38,836 nt of DNA, from the NCBI GenBank assembly GCA_019510435.1, contig JAEKKJ010000030.1:1-38836 (forward strand), given 5' to 3'. The notes beneath the pieces were generated by a model. It was given only the letters and a program-made list of their open reading frames with translations. It did no database searches and was not told where the DNA came from. Made by a program: the position numbers and the translations under genes. The stretch is from Caulobacterales bacterium. GTDB taxonomy: Bacteria; Pseudomonadota; Alphaproteobacteria; Caulobacterales; Caulobacteraceae. Shown here one piece after another: positions 7,984-21,086 of the stretch; position 1 is the first letter of the stretch, and every line of letters begins with the position of its first letter.

Positions 7984-8804
7984 TGAGCGGACCCAACGAC
8001 ATCCCCGCCCACGCGCTGGAGCGCCTGAAAGGGCTGCGCCGGGAAGGCCACCCGGGCGGCATCTTCACCTCGGACTTCTCGGTCAACGAGTTCCTGCTGG
8101 TGCGCAAGGCGGGCTTCGAGCCGGTCGGCCTCTGCGTGGGCTCGTGCATCTACCATGTGGGCATCCAGTACGGGAATTGGAGCAAGAACGAGGAGATGAC
8201 CGTCCTCTCCCAGGCCATGTACCACGCCCGCGAGCTGGCCATGGCCCGGATGCGCGAGGAGGCCCAGGACATGGGCGCGGACGGGGTGGTGGGCGTGCGG
8301 CTGACCGTCAAGCGCCTGGAGTGGGACTCCAACGTGCTGGAGTTCGTGGCCATCGGGACAGGGGTGGTCCATGCGGCGGGGCACGCGGCGTTCAAGGGAC
8401 CGAAGGGCGCCCCGTTCACCTCCGACCTTTCCGGCCAGGACTTCTGGGTCCTGCTGCAGGCCGGCTACCGGCCGCTGGAGATGGTGATGGGCAGCTGCGT
8501 CTACCACGTGGCCCACCGCGGGTTCCTGAAGACCCTGGGCCAGGTGGGCCAGAACGTGGAGCTGACCAACTTCTCCCAGGCGCTGTACGACGCCCGCGAG
8601 ATCGCCATGGAGCGCATGCAGCACGAGGCCATCGCGGCCGAGGCCGAGGGCGTGGTGGGCGTGATCCTGCACGAGGGCAGCCACAACTGGCAGCCGCACA
8701 TCATCGAGTTCTTCGCCGTGGGGACGGCGGTGATCCCCATCGCGGCGGAGCTGGCGCCGTCGGTTATCCCTGACCCGCAATTAGTCCTGTCCGTAAACGG
8801 ATAG
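7983..8804 (+). CDS. YbjQ/heavy-metal-binding-domain protein, tandem duplicated
   Basis: The 273-residue protein consists of two clear internal copies of the same unit. Copy one starts FTSDFSVNEFLLVRKAGFEP and contains VGSCIYHVG; copy two starts FTSDLSGQDFWVLLQAGYRP and contains MGSCVYHVA. The DGVVGVRL / EGVVGVIL strands and the ending (NVLEFVAIGTGV / HIIEFFAVGTAV) also correspond. The fold matches YbjQ/DUF74. Each copy keeps a Cys in a GSC.YHV motif that could be functional; this is inference. It is coupled to the upstream gene, giving four YbjQ-like units in two adjacent proteins. The function is unknown. Confidence 0.78.
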   Translation: MSGPNDIPAHALERLKGLRREGHPGGIFTSDFSVNEFLLVRKAGFEPVGLCVGSCIYHVGIQYGNWSKNEEMTVLSQAMYHARELAMARMREEAQDMGADGVVGVRLTVKRLEWDSNVLEFVAIGTGVVHAAGHAAFKGPKGAPFTSDLSGQDFWVLLQAGYRPLEMVMGSCVYHVAHRGFLKTLGQVGQNVELTNFSQALYDAREIAMERMQHEAIAAEAEGVVGVILHEGSHNWQPHIIEFFAVGTAVIPIAAELAPSVIPDPQLVLSVNG

Positions 8805-8879
8805 TCGGCCTTCCCCTGCGCCATCTGGGCGATGGGCCGTTCGCTCGCTAGAGTGGTCCGGTTCGGACAGGGGGAGTCG

Positions 8880-8921
8880 ATGAGCGGGCCCGCCGCCATT
8901 TCGGGTCTGGAGCGCCGGTGA
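8880..8921 (+). CDS. Possible 13-residue leader peptide of the cyclase gene
   Basis: ATG at 8880 has an excellent ribosome binding site (AGGGGGAG, 8869-8876) and encodes MSGPAAISGLERR. Its TGA at 8919-8921 overlaps the GTG start of the adenylate cyclase gene (GTGA). The frames differ, so this is not an N-terminal extension. It may couple translation of the cyclase to a short leader. It is too short for any homology argument, and its reality rests only on the ribosome binding site and the overlap. Confidence 0.35.
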   Translation: MSGPAAISGLERR

Positions 8922-11620
8922 ACGCCTCGCCGCCGCTCGCGCCGGCCGTGGCGACCGCCACGAAGCCCGTGGACTCCGGGCGCGCGCTGTTCTGGAAGCT
9001 GATCTGGATCTACCACCTGGCCTCCTTCGTGGCGGTGGCCGTGACCTTGATCCTCGGCATCGTTGGCCTGGAGTTCACCGGCCGGCAGTGGCTGATCTTC
9101 TGGTTGGCCGTGCCGTTCGGGATCGCCTTCTATACCTCGCTCGACGTGGTGGTGATGCGCAGCCACCTGAGACCCCTGGCGCCCGTGCTGTCGGCGCTGG
9201 ACCGGGGCGAGCGGCCCGACGACCGCGCGATCGGCGCGGCCCTGGTGCGGGCGCTGAACCTGCCGCAGTTCTCGGCGGTGCGGGTGACCCTGCTGCACGC
9301 GCCGGCCTGCACCCTGGCGCTATGCGTCGTGATCTACATCCTGAACACCTACTTCCAGGGCGGCTTCCAGACCTGGCAGTTCGTGGCGCTGACCGCGACG
9401 ATCATGTTCTTCGCCTCGCCGGCCCATGCCATCTTCGAGTTCTTCGCGGTCAGCCAGACCATCCAGCCCATCGCCGGGCGGCTGGCGAAGCTGCTGGATG
9501 GACCCCTGCCCGCCGACCAGCAGTCGCAGCTGATCTCGGTGCCCCTGCGCAACAAGCTGCTCTACCTGGCGATCTTCGTCTGCGCCCTGCCGCTGGTCTT
9601 CTTCGCCATCTCGTTCCTGTTCAAGTTCGACCGGCTCATCGCCGAGCACGCGATGTCGATCCCGAGCCGCGAGATCCACCAGCTCTACCTGTGGACGGCA
9701 GGCGTCGTGCTGGTCTGCGTCGTCGGCGCGGTGACCATGGCGGTGCTGACCAGCCAGGAGGTCTCCCAGGCCGCCGCCCGCCTGATCGAGGCCATGCGCC
9801 GGGTCGAGAGCGGCCAGCTGGAAGACGCCGAGCTGGAGGTGCTCTCCGCGGACGAATACGCCGACATCAACCGCGGCTTCGGCCTGATGCTGGCGTCCCT
9901 GCGCGAGGAGCAGCAGATCCTGGAGGTCACCCAGGACCTGGCCGGCGAGCTGCTGCTGGAGGTGCTGATCGCCCGGATCATGCACGCCACCACCCAGCTG
10001 CTGGGCGCCGAGCGGGCCTCGATCTTCGTCTATGACGAGAAGGCGGACGAGCTGTTCAGCCTCTATGCCGATGGCCTGGAGACGCGGCAGATCCGGGTGC
10101 CCACCGACCGCGGCATCGCCGGGGCGGTCTTCACCACCGGCCACATCGAGAACATCGCCGACCCTTACGCCGACCCGCGGTTCAACGCCGACGTGGACCG
10201 ACGCACCGGCTTCACCACCCGCTCGATCCTGTGCGTGCCGATCACCAACAAGGCCGGCGCACGGATCGGCGTGGCCCAGGCGCTGAACAAGAAGGGCGGC
10301 GCCTTCACCGGCCGCGACGAGGCGCGCCTGCGGGCCTTCGCCGCCCAGGTGGCGGTGAGCCTGGAGAACGCCAAGCTCTTCGACGACGTCCTGACCACCA
10401 AGAACTACAACGAGAGCATCCTGCAGAGCACGTCCAACGGCATCGTCACGGTGGACACCGAGGCCCGGGTGGTCACGGCCAATGACGCGGCCCGCACGCT
10501 GCTGGGCCTTACCCGCGAGGCCATGGTCGACAAGCCGGCCGAGGCGGTGTTCTGGGGCGAGAACGACTGGATCCTGGACAACCTCGGCAAGACCCAGGCC
10601 ACCGGCGAGACCGCCCTGGCCATCGACGCCGAGGTGCATCGCGGCGACGGGGGCACGGCCTCGGTCAACCTCACCACCATGCCCCTGATCGACGCCAACC
10701 AGGCGCAGATCGGCTCGATGCTGGTGCTGGAGGACATCACCGAGGAAAAGCGCATCCGCTCCACCATGAGCCGCTACATGTCCAAGGAGGTGGCCGACCA
10801 GCTGCTCTCCGCCGGCGAGCTGGAGCTGGGCGGTGTGGAGCAGAAGGTCACGGTGATGTTCTCCGACGTGCGGAGCTTCACCTCCATCGCCGAGGCGCTT
10901 GGACCGCGCGAGACCGTGTCGCTGCTGAACGAGTACTTCACCGAGATGGTCGACGTGATCTTCCAGCACGGCGGCATCCTCGACAAATACATGGGCGACG
11001 GGATCATGGCGCTGTTCGGGGCGCCCCTGGTGGGCCCCAACGACGCCGACAACGCCCTGGCCGTGGCCGACGCGATGATGGAGCGGCTGGCGGCGCTGAA
11101 CGTGCGGCGCGTGGCGGCGGGCCAGGCGGCGCTCGACATCGGCATCGGCTTTTCCACCGGCCCCACCGTCGTCGGCAACATCGGCTCGGTGCGCCGCCTG
11201 GACTACACGGTGATCGGCGACACCGTGAACCTGGCCTCGCGGCTGGAGGGCGCCACCAAGCAGTATGGCGCGCGCATCCTCCTGTCGGAGATGACGGTGC
11301 GCGACCTGAAGGGCCCCGCCACCCTGCGCGAGATCGACCTCATCCGGGTCAAGGGCAAGGACCGGCCGGTGGCGGTGTACGAATCGCTGGGTTACCGCGC
11401 GCACGAGCCGGCGCTGAAGGGGCTGCTGGCGCTGCACGCAGCGGGCATCGAGGCCTATCGCGCCCGGGAGTGGAGCGCGGCGCAGCGGGCGTTCGAGGGG
11501 GCGCTCGAGCTCTATCCCACTGACGGCCCGGCCCTGGCCTATCGCGAGCGCTGCGCGGTGCTGGCCGACCGCCCGCCGCCGGACGACTGGGACGGGATCT
11601 GGAACCTCACCGAGAAATAG
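8918..11620 (+). CDS. Membrane class III adenylate cyclase with GAF and PAS domains
   Basis: The 900-residue protein should make cAMP from ATP at the inner membrane. About six hydrophobic segments lie between residues 28 and 280, then a HAMP-like linker (280-330), a GAF domain (about 345-490), a PAS domain (495-610) and the cyclase domain (620-810). Catalytic residues are all visible: metal-binding Asp650 (FSDVRSF) and Asp694 (YMGDG), Lys690 for adenine recognition, and Asn771/Arg775 (NLASR). A C-terminal helical tail (830-900) resembles a TPR pair. GTG at 8918 is preceded by GGAG. The 3' end lies two bases from the stop of the convergent hybrid kinase gene. The GAF/PAS ligands are unknown. 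Confidence 0.9.
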   Translation: MNASPPLAPAVATATKPVDSGRALFWKLIWIYHLASFVAVAVTLILGIVGLEFTGRQWLIFWLAVPFGIAFYTSLDVVVMRSHLRPLAPVLSALDRGERPDDRAIGAALVRALNLPQFSAVRVTLLHAPACTLALCVVIYILNTYFQGGFQTWQFVALTATIMFFASPAHAIFEFFAVSQTIQPIAGRLAKLLDGPLPADQQSQLISVPLRNKLLYLAIFVCALPLVFFAISFLFKFDRLIAEHAMSIPSREIHQLYLWTAGVVLVCVVGAVTMAVLTSQEVSQAAARLIEAMRRVESGQLEDAELEVLSADEYADINRGFGLMLASLREEQQILEVTQDLAGELLLEVLIARIMHATTQLLGAERASIFVYDEKADELFSLYADGLETRQIRVPTDRGIAGAVFTTGHIENIADPYADPRFNADVDRRTGFTTRSILCVPITNKAGARIGVAQALNKKGGAFTGRDEARLRAFAAQVAVSLENAKLFDDVLTTKNYNESILQSTSNGIVTVDTEARVVTANDAARTLLGLTREAMVDKPAEAVFWGENDWILDNLGKTQATGETALAIDAEVHRGDGGTASVNLTTMPLIDANQAQIGSMLVLEDITEEKRIRSTMSRYMSKEVADQLLSAGELELGGVEQKVTVMFSDVRSFTSIAEALGPRETVSLLNEYFTEMVDVIFQHGGILDKYMGDGIMALFGAPLVGPNDADNALAVADAMMERLAALNVRRVAAGQAALDIGIGFSTGPTVVGNIGSVRRLDYTVIGDTVNLASRLEGATKQYGARILLSEMTVRDLKGPATLREIDLIRVKGKDRPVAVYESLGYRAHEPALKGLLALHAAGIEAYRAREWSAAQRAFEGALELYPTDGPALAYRERCAVLADRPPPDDWDGIWNLTEK

Positions 11621-11622
11621 AG

Positions 11623-13947
<2,325 letters not shown>

Positions 13948-14059
13948 GGATCTGTCCCTTCGGGTCGGGCGCAGGCGCCGACGACTAAGGGCTTAACCGA
14001 TGTTGGTAAACGGGCGGCGCCTGGGACGGGCCCAAGGCGAAGGCGCCGCGCGGCGCATT

Positions 14060-14094
14060 GCCGCAAGGCGGGCCCGACGGACCCGCCTTGCGGC
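14060..14094 (-). terminator. Strong hairpin after the DUF1993 gene
   Basis: A perfect 13-bp GC-rich stem (14060-14072 with 14082-14094) encloses a nine-base loop, six bases beyond the DUF1993 stop codon. A T-tract is lacking, but position and stability suggest a transcription end for the minus-strand gene. Confidence 0.55.
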
Positions 14095-14100
14095 CGGTCC

Positions 14101-14616
14101 TTAGCCCGCGGCGCCGCCGGCCAGGAAGTCCATCTTGGCCAGCGGAACGCCCTGGCTGCGCAGGATCCCGTAGGCCGTGGTCACGTGGAACAGGAAGTTC
14201 GGCAGCGAGAAGCGGGTGACGAAGTCCCGGCCCGAGAAGGTCATGGACCCGCTGGGGAACTTCAGCTCGATGGTGCGGTCTTCGGCGCCCTCCAGCTGGG
14301 CCGGGGTGACGCCTTCGAGGAAGGCCAGGGTCTTGGCGATGCGGGCCTTGACCTCTTCCCAGGTGGTCTCGGTGTCCGGGAAGCTGGGCGGGGTCACGCC
14401 GGCCAGCCGCGCGGCGCCGCTCTTCGCCGCGTCGCTGGCGAACTGCACCTGGGCGGTGAGGGTGGCCATGTCGGGCGCCAGCCGCGCGGCGAGATAGTCG
14501 GCGGGGTCTTTACCCTGGCTCTTCGCATGGGCCTCGGCCTTGTCGAGGAAAGCCGCCAGGTTCTTCAGCATGTTCTGGTAGACGGGGATCGAGACGTCAT
14601 AGATCGAGACGGCCAC
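14101..14616 (-). CDS. DUF1993 family protein
   Basis: The 171-residue protein matches the DUF1993 family (a DinB-like four-helix-bundle fold): MAVSIYDVSIPVYQNMLKNL at the start, ARLAPDMATLTAQVQFASD in the middle and FSLPNFLFHVTTAYGILRSQ near the end. His and Asp residues in the last helices could form a metal site as in DinB-like proteins. It is probably cytoplasmic and its activity is unknown. GTG at 14616 was chosen because GGAG lies seven bases upstream; the frame is open further upstream with no family match. It is transcribed divergently from the small gene at 14735, with a shared 118-base promoter region. Confidence 0.8.
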   Translation of the reverse strand: MAVSIYDVSIPVYQNMLKNLAAFLDKAEAHAKSQGKDPADYLAARLAPDMATLTAQVQFASDAAKSGAARLAGVTPPSFPDTETTWEEVKARIAKTLAFLEGVTPAQLEGAEDRTIELKFPSGSMTFSGRDFVTRFSLPNFLFHVTTAYGILRSQGVPLAKMDFLAGGAAG

Positions 14617-14734
14617 GGGCGCACTCCACTGCGAAGGTTGAAGGGCCGCAGATAGGTATCCGGCCGCCCCGCCGCCACGACGATTTTCCACAAGCTCGCG
14701 CATCCCGCGGCGGCGCTCGCGCATTTCCGGCCGC

Positions 14735-15019
14735 ATGACCTATGCGAACCTGTGGCTGCGCCTGAACCTGGACCTGATGCAGCTCTCCGCGGAGGCGTCG
14801 GGCGTCGTCGCCCTGCGCATGATGAAGCTGGCGGCCGGCGGCGCGGCCGCGACCGCGGAAGCCGAGCGTATAGTGGCCGAGAAGGTGGCCGCGGCCGCCG
14901 AGGTGCAGGTCCAGGCCTGGAGCAGCGCCGTGGCCGGCGCCGCCCATCTCGCGCCCGGCCGCGCCGTGGCCCACGTGCGGCGCAAGGTGCGGGCCAACCG
15001 CCGGCGCCTGACGCGCTGA
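14735..15019 (+). CDS. Small Ala-rich helical protein of unknown function
   Basis: The 94-residue protein begins MTYANLWLRLNLDLMQLSAE. It is predicted almost wholly alpha-helical, with a long Ala/Glu/Val-rich amphipathic stretch (AEAERIVAEKVAAAAEVQVQ) and a basic C-terminus (VRRKVRANRRRLTR). The composition resembles phasin-like granule- or membrane-associated helical proteins, but I cannot assign a family. There is no signal peptide. It is followed directly by the palindromic repeat at 15031-15135. Confidence 0.6.
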   Translation: MTYANLWLRLNLDLMQLSAEASGVVALRMMKLAAGGAAATAEAERIVAEKVAAAAEVQVQAWSSAVAGAAHLAPGRAVAHVRRKVRANRRRLTR

Positions 15020-15030
15020 GCCACCTCCAA

Positions 15031-15135
15031 GAGCACGATGACTCTTGTCGGAATCGACAAAAGTCATCGTGCTCGTCGACTAAGTGGCGAGCCTGTTCCT
15101 CCCGTTTTGATGTTCCATCAAAACGGGACAGGCTC
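15031..15135. repeat. Mosaic of two intergenic palindromes
   Basis: Two adjacent stem-loops fill the gap between two small genes. The first pairs 15031-15050 with 15055-15074 (19 of 20 bases, four-base loop). The second pairs 15101-15112 with 15116-15127 and 15089-15096 with 15128-15135, with a four-base bulge (15097-15100) and a three-base loop. Adjacent, imperfect long palindromes like these resemble the RIME-type mosaic elements of alphaproteobacteria. The first starts GAGCACGATGACT, similar in style to the GAGCATGAT-type rhizobial elements. Such elements can also end transcripts. Confidence 0.75.
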
Positions 15136-15147
15136 TAAGGGGCGTCC

Positions 15148-15276
15148 ATGAGCCCGCCCGACCGAGACCCCGCCGAGGAACGCCGCGCCAAGTGGCTCGG
15201 CCGCGCCATGATCATCGCGCTGGGCCTGCTGCTGCTGGCCTACATCATCCCGACCTTCCTGAACCGGCCGCACTGA
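15148..15276 (+). CDS. 42-residue single-pass membrane protein
   Basis: ATG at 15148 opens a short frame: a charged N-terminus (MSPPDRDPAEERRAKWLGRA) and one hydrophobic helix (MIIALGLLLLAYIIPTFL), ending NRPH. The pattern of a positively charged cytoplasmic head and a single membrane helix is typical of small inner-membrane proteins. The ribosome binding site is weak (AAGGGGCG, 15138-15145). It lies between the mosaic repeat and the YciI-like gene. The function is unknown. Confidence 0.6.
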   Translation: MSPPDRDPAEERRAKWLGRAMIIALGLLLLAYIIPTFLNRPH

Positions 15277-15362
15277 CGCCGGCGCCGCCGGTCGAAATGT
15301 CGGTTGGCGCCGGGCCCGGGCGTCCTAGGCTCGGCGCCGCCGCCGAACCTGCAGGAGACCGC

Positions 15363-15773
15363 ATGCTCTACGCCATCCTGGCCTATCACGACGAAAGCGA
15401 GATCCAGGCCCTGTCCGAGGACGAGGACATCGCCCTGATGGCCGGCCTTCGGCGCGCGCACGAGCGGGTGAACGAAGAGGGCCGCCTGGGCCCGGCCGCG
15501 CGGCTGGGGGCCACCGCCACGGCCGCCGTGGTGCGCGGTCGCCGCAAGGGCCTGGTCACCGACGGACCGTTCGCCGAGACCAAGGAGGCCCTGCTCGGCT
15601 TCTACGTCGTCGACTGCCCCGACCGCGCCGCCGCCATCGCCGCGGCCCAGCACCTCAAGGACGCCAATCCCACCGCCGCCTACGAGATCCGCGAGATCGC
15701 CCTCTACCTGCCCGGGGTCCCCTTCCCGGTCACCGACGCGGGACTGGAGCCGGTGCGGCCGGCGCGCGTCTGA
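15363..15773 (+). CDS. YciI-like (DGPF domain) protein
   Basis: The 136-residue protein starts with the YciI/YCII-related pattern MLYAILAYHDESE and has the family hallmark DGPFAETKE (about 67-75) followed by GFYVVDCPDRAAAIA. This ferredoxin-like dimeric fold is often found beside ECF sigma factor genes; none is adjacent here. An AGGAGA ribosome binding site precedes the ATG. The exact activity of the family is not established. It ends 19 bases from the stop of the convergent TonB-dependent receptor gene. Confidence 0.85.
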   Translation: MLYAILAYHDESEIQALSEDEDIALMAGLRRAHERVNEEGRLGPAARLGATATAAVVRGRRKGLVTDGPFAETKEALLGFYVVDCPDRAAAIAAAQHLKDANPTAAYEIREIALYLPGVPFPVTDAGLEPVRPARV

Positions 15774-15792
15774 CCGCGCCGGCCGCGGCCGC

Positions 15793-18114
15793 TCAGAAGG
15801 CCTTGCGCACCGTCACGAACGCCTGCCGCGGCGCGCCCGCGAGCAGGGTCTGGCTGTCGCCCGAGTAGCCGAACCCGTTCGAGCCGATGGTGGCCACGTA
15901 CGACTTGTCGAACAGGTTGGTGACATTGACCTGGACCTCCAGGCCCTTGGTCCAGCCCTCGTCGGCGAAGCGGTAGCCGGCGGAGGCGTCGACGGTGGCG
16001 TAGCCCGGGACGCTCTGGTCGTTGGTGTAGGTGAAGAAGCGCTTGGACGTGTAGTGCGCCGAGGCGTTGGCGAACCAGCCCCCATGGTGGAACGTGACCT
16101 GGCCGTTCAAGAGGTGCTTGGGCGTGTCCACCACGGTCTTGCCCGAGATCCGCTGGCTGACCACGCCGGCCGCGTTGAGGATGTCGTCGTCGTACTGGCT
16201 GTCGTTGTAGGCGTAGGAGCCGAACAGCGACCAGTCTTCGGAGACCGACCAGGTGGCCGCGGTCTCGAAGCCCTTGGAGGTGACGCCGCCGGCATTGGCC
16301 AGGATGGTGGGATTGCCGACGATGCCGGCGCCGGCCGAGGTCCCGATCAGGCGGTCGTCGAACTTCACATAGTAGACCGCCGCCACGCCCTGGACCGGAC
16401 CATAGCGGAAGCGCCAGCCGGCCTCGCCGGTCTTCGACGTCTCGGGCTGCAGGGTGTTGCGGATGGCGTTGAAGCCCTCCTGGGTGGTGGCGAAGGGCGA
16501 AAGGCCCGTGTGCGCCGCGCCGAACGCCCGCATGTTCTCGGTATAGGTGGCGAAGAACTCGTTGGCGCCGTCCAGGCGGTAGGTGGCGCCCACCTGGGGC
16601 AGGAAGCTGTCCTTGGAGACGATCTCGCCGTTGATCACCGGCGCGCCGACGTTGGTCTGCGAGGTGCTCTTGACCCGCACCGCCTTGAAGCCGGCGTTGA
16701 TCTTCAGCTGGTCGGTGACCGTCCACTGGTCCTCGACGAAGCCCTGGGTGGTCTTGGTGGTGAAGGCATAGGCCCACTGGGTGGCGAAGGGGCCGCGCAT
16801 GAACTTCAGGCTGTCGCGGTTGTTGGCGGCGCGATCCAGGCCGTAAAAGCGCCGCGCCTGGCTGAAGTCATTGTCCTCGTACCAGCCGCCAAAGCGCAGC
16901 TGGTGGGCGCCGAGGTCCAGCGTCGCCGCCGCGGTCACGCCGGTCCGGTCGATGGTGTATTCGGTGGTGCGCACCGACAGCGGTGAATTGTTGGTCGTCG
17001 CGCCCGGGGTGTAGGCGTTGGGCGAGGGCACATAGGGCGTGAACCAGGTCCCCTGCCCGTCGTCCTTGTGGTTGTAGAGCGTCGCCGTGGCGCTCAGCGG
17101 GCCCGCGATCGGGCCGGCCAGGGTCAGGGCCCAGAGGTCGTCGTTCCGCAGGCCCGAGGCGTTGTAATAGGTGTCGTCCACCGTCTGGATCGCGCCGGGA
17201 TAGGTCGTGCCGGCCGCGGGATTGGTGGGCGGCGCGCCGGTCTCGCCGCGGTTGTTGGCGATGTCGGCGAGCCGCACCGCCAGGGCGTAGTCGCCGGAGA
17301 TGTTGTCCCAGTCGTAGCCCAGGCGCTTGATCATCCCGAGGGACAGGTCCTGGTAGTCGTTCTCGCGGCGCCGCGACCAGTCGTAGAAGCCGCTCAGGGT
17401 CAGCTGGCCCAGGGGCTGGACGAACTTGAAGTCGATCTGCTGCTGCTTCTGCTCGCCGTCGCCCTTCCACTTGTCGCCGTCCTGGTGGGCGTAGCTGAGG
17501 TAGGCGCGGCCGCCGGTGGGCAGGTCGCCGGTCTCGACGCGGCCGAAGAAGCGCCAGGTGTTGTCACTGCCGCCGGTGACTGCGCCATAGGCGCCGAGGT
17601 GGTGCGACGGGTCGCGCGAGAAGAACTTCAGCGTGCCGCCGAGGTTGGAGGTGGAGGCCGTCTCCAGTGAGCCGGACCCCTGGGCCAGGTCGACCCGCGA
17701 GAGGTCCTCGGAGGCGATGGCGCGGCTGATGTGCAGGCCGTTGAAGTTGCCGTAGCTCATGTCGCCCAGCGGCACGCCATCGAGCGTGAAGCCCAGCTGG
17801 TTCTGGTTGAAGCCGCGGATCGAGATGCGGGTCGACCACTCGTAGGCGCCGAAGGCGTCGGCCGACTGGAAGTTCACGCCGGGCAGCTTCTCGACCATCT
17901 TAATCGGGCTGGAGCCGGGCGCGACGGACTCGATTTCCTGGGCGGTGATCGACTGGACCTGGCGCGCCTCGCCGTGACCGTAGACCACCAGCTCCTCGAC
18001 CGTGCCGTCGGCGTTGGCCGCCTCGGCTGCGGCGGCCTCCGCCGACTGGCTGGACGTGGCCATGGCGCAGGCCAGCGCGGCCATCGCCGCACTCGCGAAG
18101 ATCCTCGATTTCAT
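15793..18114 (-). CDS. TonB-dependent outer-membrane receptor
   Basis: The product is about 773 residues. A signal peptide (MKSRIFASAAMAALACAMAT) is followed by a candidate TonB box (VEELVVYGHGE), a plug domain (about 45-165, with LPGVNFQSADAFGAYEWSTR and VDLAQGSGSLET) and a 22-strand-type barrel ending in a C-terminal Phe (FVTVRKAF), as needed for BAM insertion. Such receptors import scarce ligands using TonB energy. The ligand is unknown, but the gene is the next one downstream of metH on the same strand, so a cobalamin- or methionine-related substrate is possible (inference). In-frame ATGs at 18132 and 18120 are alternatives; 18114 gives a standard signal peptide with GGGG at a suitable distance. 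Confidence 0.88.
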   Translation of the reverse strand: MKSRIFASAAMAALACAMATSSQSAEAAAAEAANADGTVEELVVYGHGEARQVQSITAQEIESVAPGSSPIKMVEKLPGVNFQSADAFGAYEWSTRISIRGFNQNQLGFTLDGVPLGDMSYGNFNGLHISRAIASEDLSRVDLAQGSGSLETASTSNLGGTLKFFSRDPSHHLGAYGAVTGGSDNTWRFFGRVETGDLPTGGRAYLSYAHQDGDKWKGDGEQKQQQIDFKFVQPLGQLTLSGFYDWSRRRENDYQDLSLGMIKRLGYDWDNISGDYALAVRLADIANNRGETGAPPTNPAAGTTYPGAIQTVDDTYYNASGLRNDDLWALTLAGPIAGPLSATATLYNHKDDGQGTWFTPYVPSPNAYTPGATTNNSPLSVRTTEYTIDRTGVTAAATLDLGAHQLRFGGWYEDNDFSQARRFYGLDRAANNRDSLKFMRGPFATQWAYAFTTKTTQGFVEDQWTVTDQLKINAGFKAVRVKSTSQTNVGAPVINGEIVSKDSFLPQVGATYRLDGANEFFATYTENMRAFGAAHTGLSPFATTQEGFNAIRNTLQPETSKTGEAGWRFRYGPVQGVAAVYYVKFDDRLIGTSAGAGIVGNPTILANAGGVTSKGFETAATWSVSEDWSLFGSYAYNDSQYDDDILNAAGVVSQRISGKTVVDTPKHLLNGQVTFHHGGWFANASAHYTSKRFFTYTNDQSVPGYATVDASAGYRFADEGWTKGLEVQVNVTNLFDKSYVATIGSNGFGYSGDSQTLLAGAPRQAFVTVRKAF

Positions 18115-18250
18115 CGGCATATCCCCGGTCATCGGGCCGTCCGCACTGGCGGCCCTGTTGGCGGGGTTGGGTAGCGGCCTGCGCTGACAGTCCGGCCAAG
18201 CTTCGGCGGCCGTCTGGCGACGCCGGCGTGTCAGGTGCGTGACGGTGAGG

Positions 18251-20905
<2,655 letters not shown>

Positions 20906-20918
20906 TTCCGTGAAAACC

Positions 20919-21078
20919 TGTCATCCCGGCCAACGAAGCGGCGAAGCCGCGCAGGCCGAGCCGGGACCCATCTAACTCAGGGGTTGGGGATTAGTGTGAT
21001 CGGCGCCGCAGCGCCATTCTTCTCGACATCGACGTCCAATGGGTCCCGGACAGCCGCTGCGCGACTTCCGGGATGACA
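20919..21078. repeat. 160-bp inverted repeat (REP-like) between metH parts
   Basis: The outer ends TGTCATCCCGG (20919-20929) and CCGGGATGACA (21068-21078) are exact inverted copies. The inner pair CCGGGACCCAT (20961-20971) and ATGGGTCCCGG (21039-21049) is also exact. Each half is itself partly palindromic around CCCGG. This matches, from memory, the TGTCATCCCGG...GGGACCCA elements dispersed in many alphaproteobacterial genomes. It lies within what is otherwise a methionine-biosynthesis transcription unit, so it may reduce read-through or protect the upstream mRNA. Confidence 0.8.
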
Positions 21079-21086
21079 CCCGATTT

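Noticed and set aside
18115..18250. Possible cobalamin riboswitch upstream of the TonB-dependent receptor gene
   Set aside because: The gap is too short for a full riboswitch and no B12-box-like sequence was recognised; only a 6-bp stem (18134-18139 with 18150-18155) is present.
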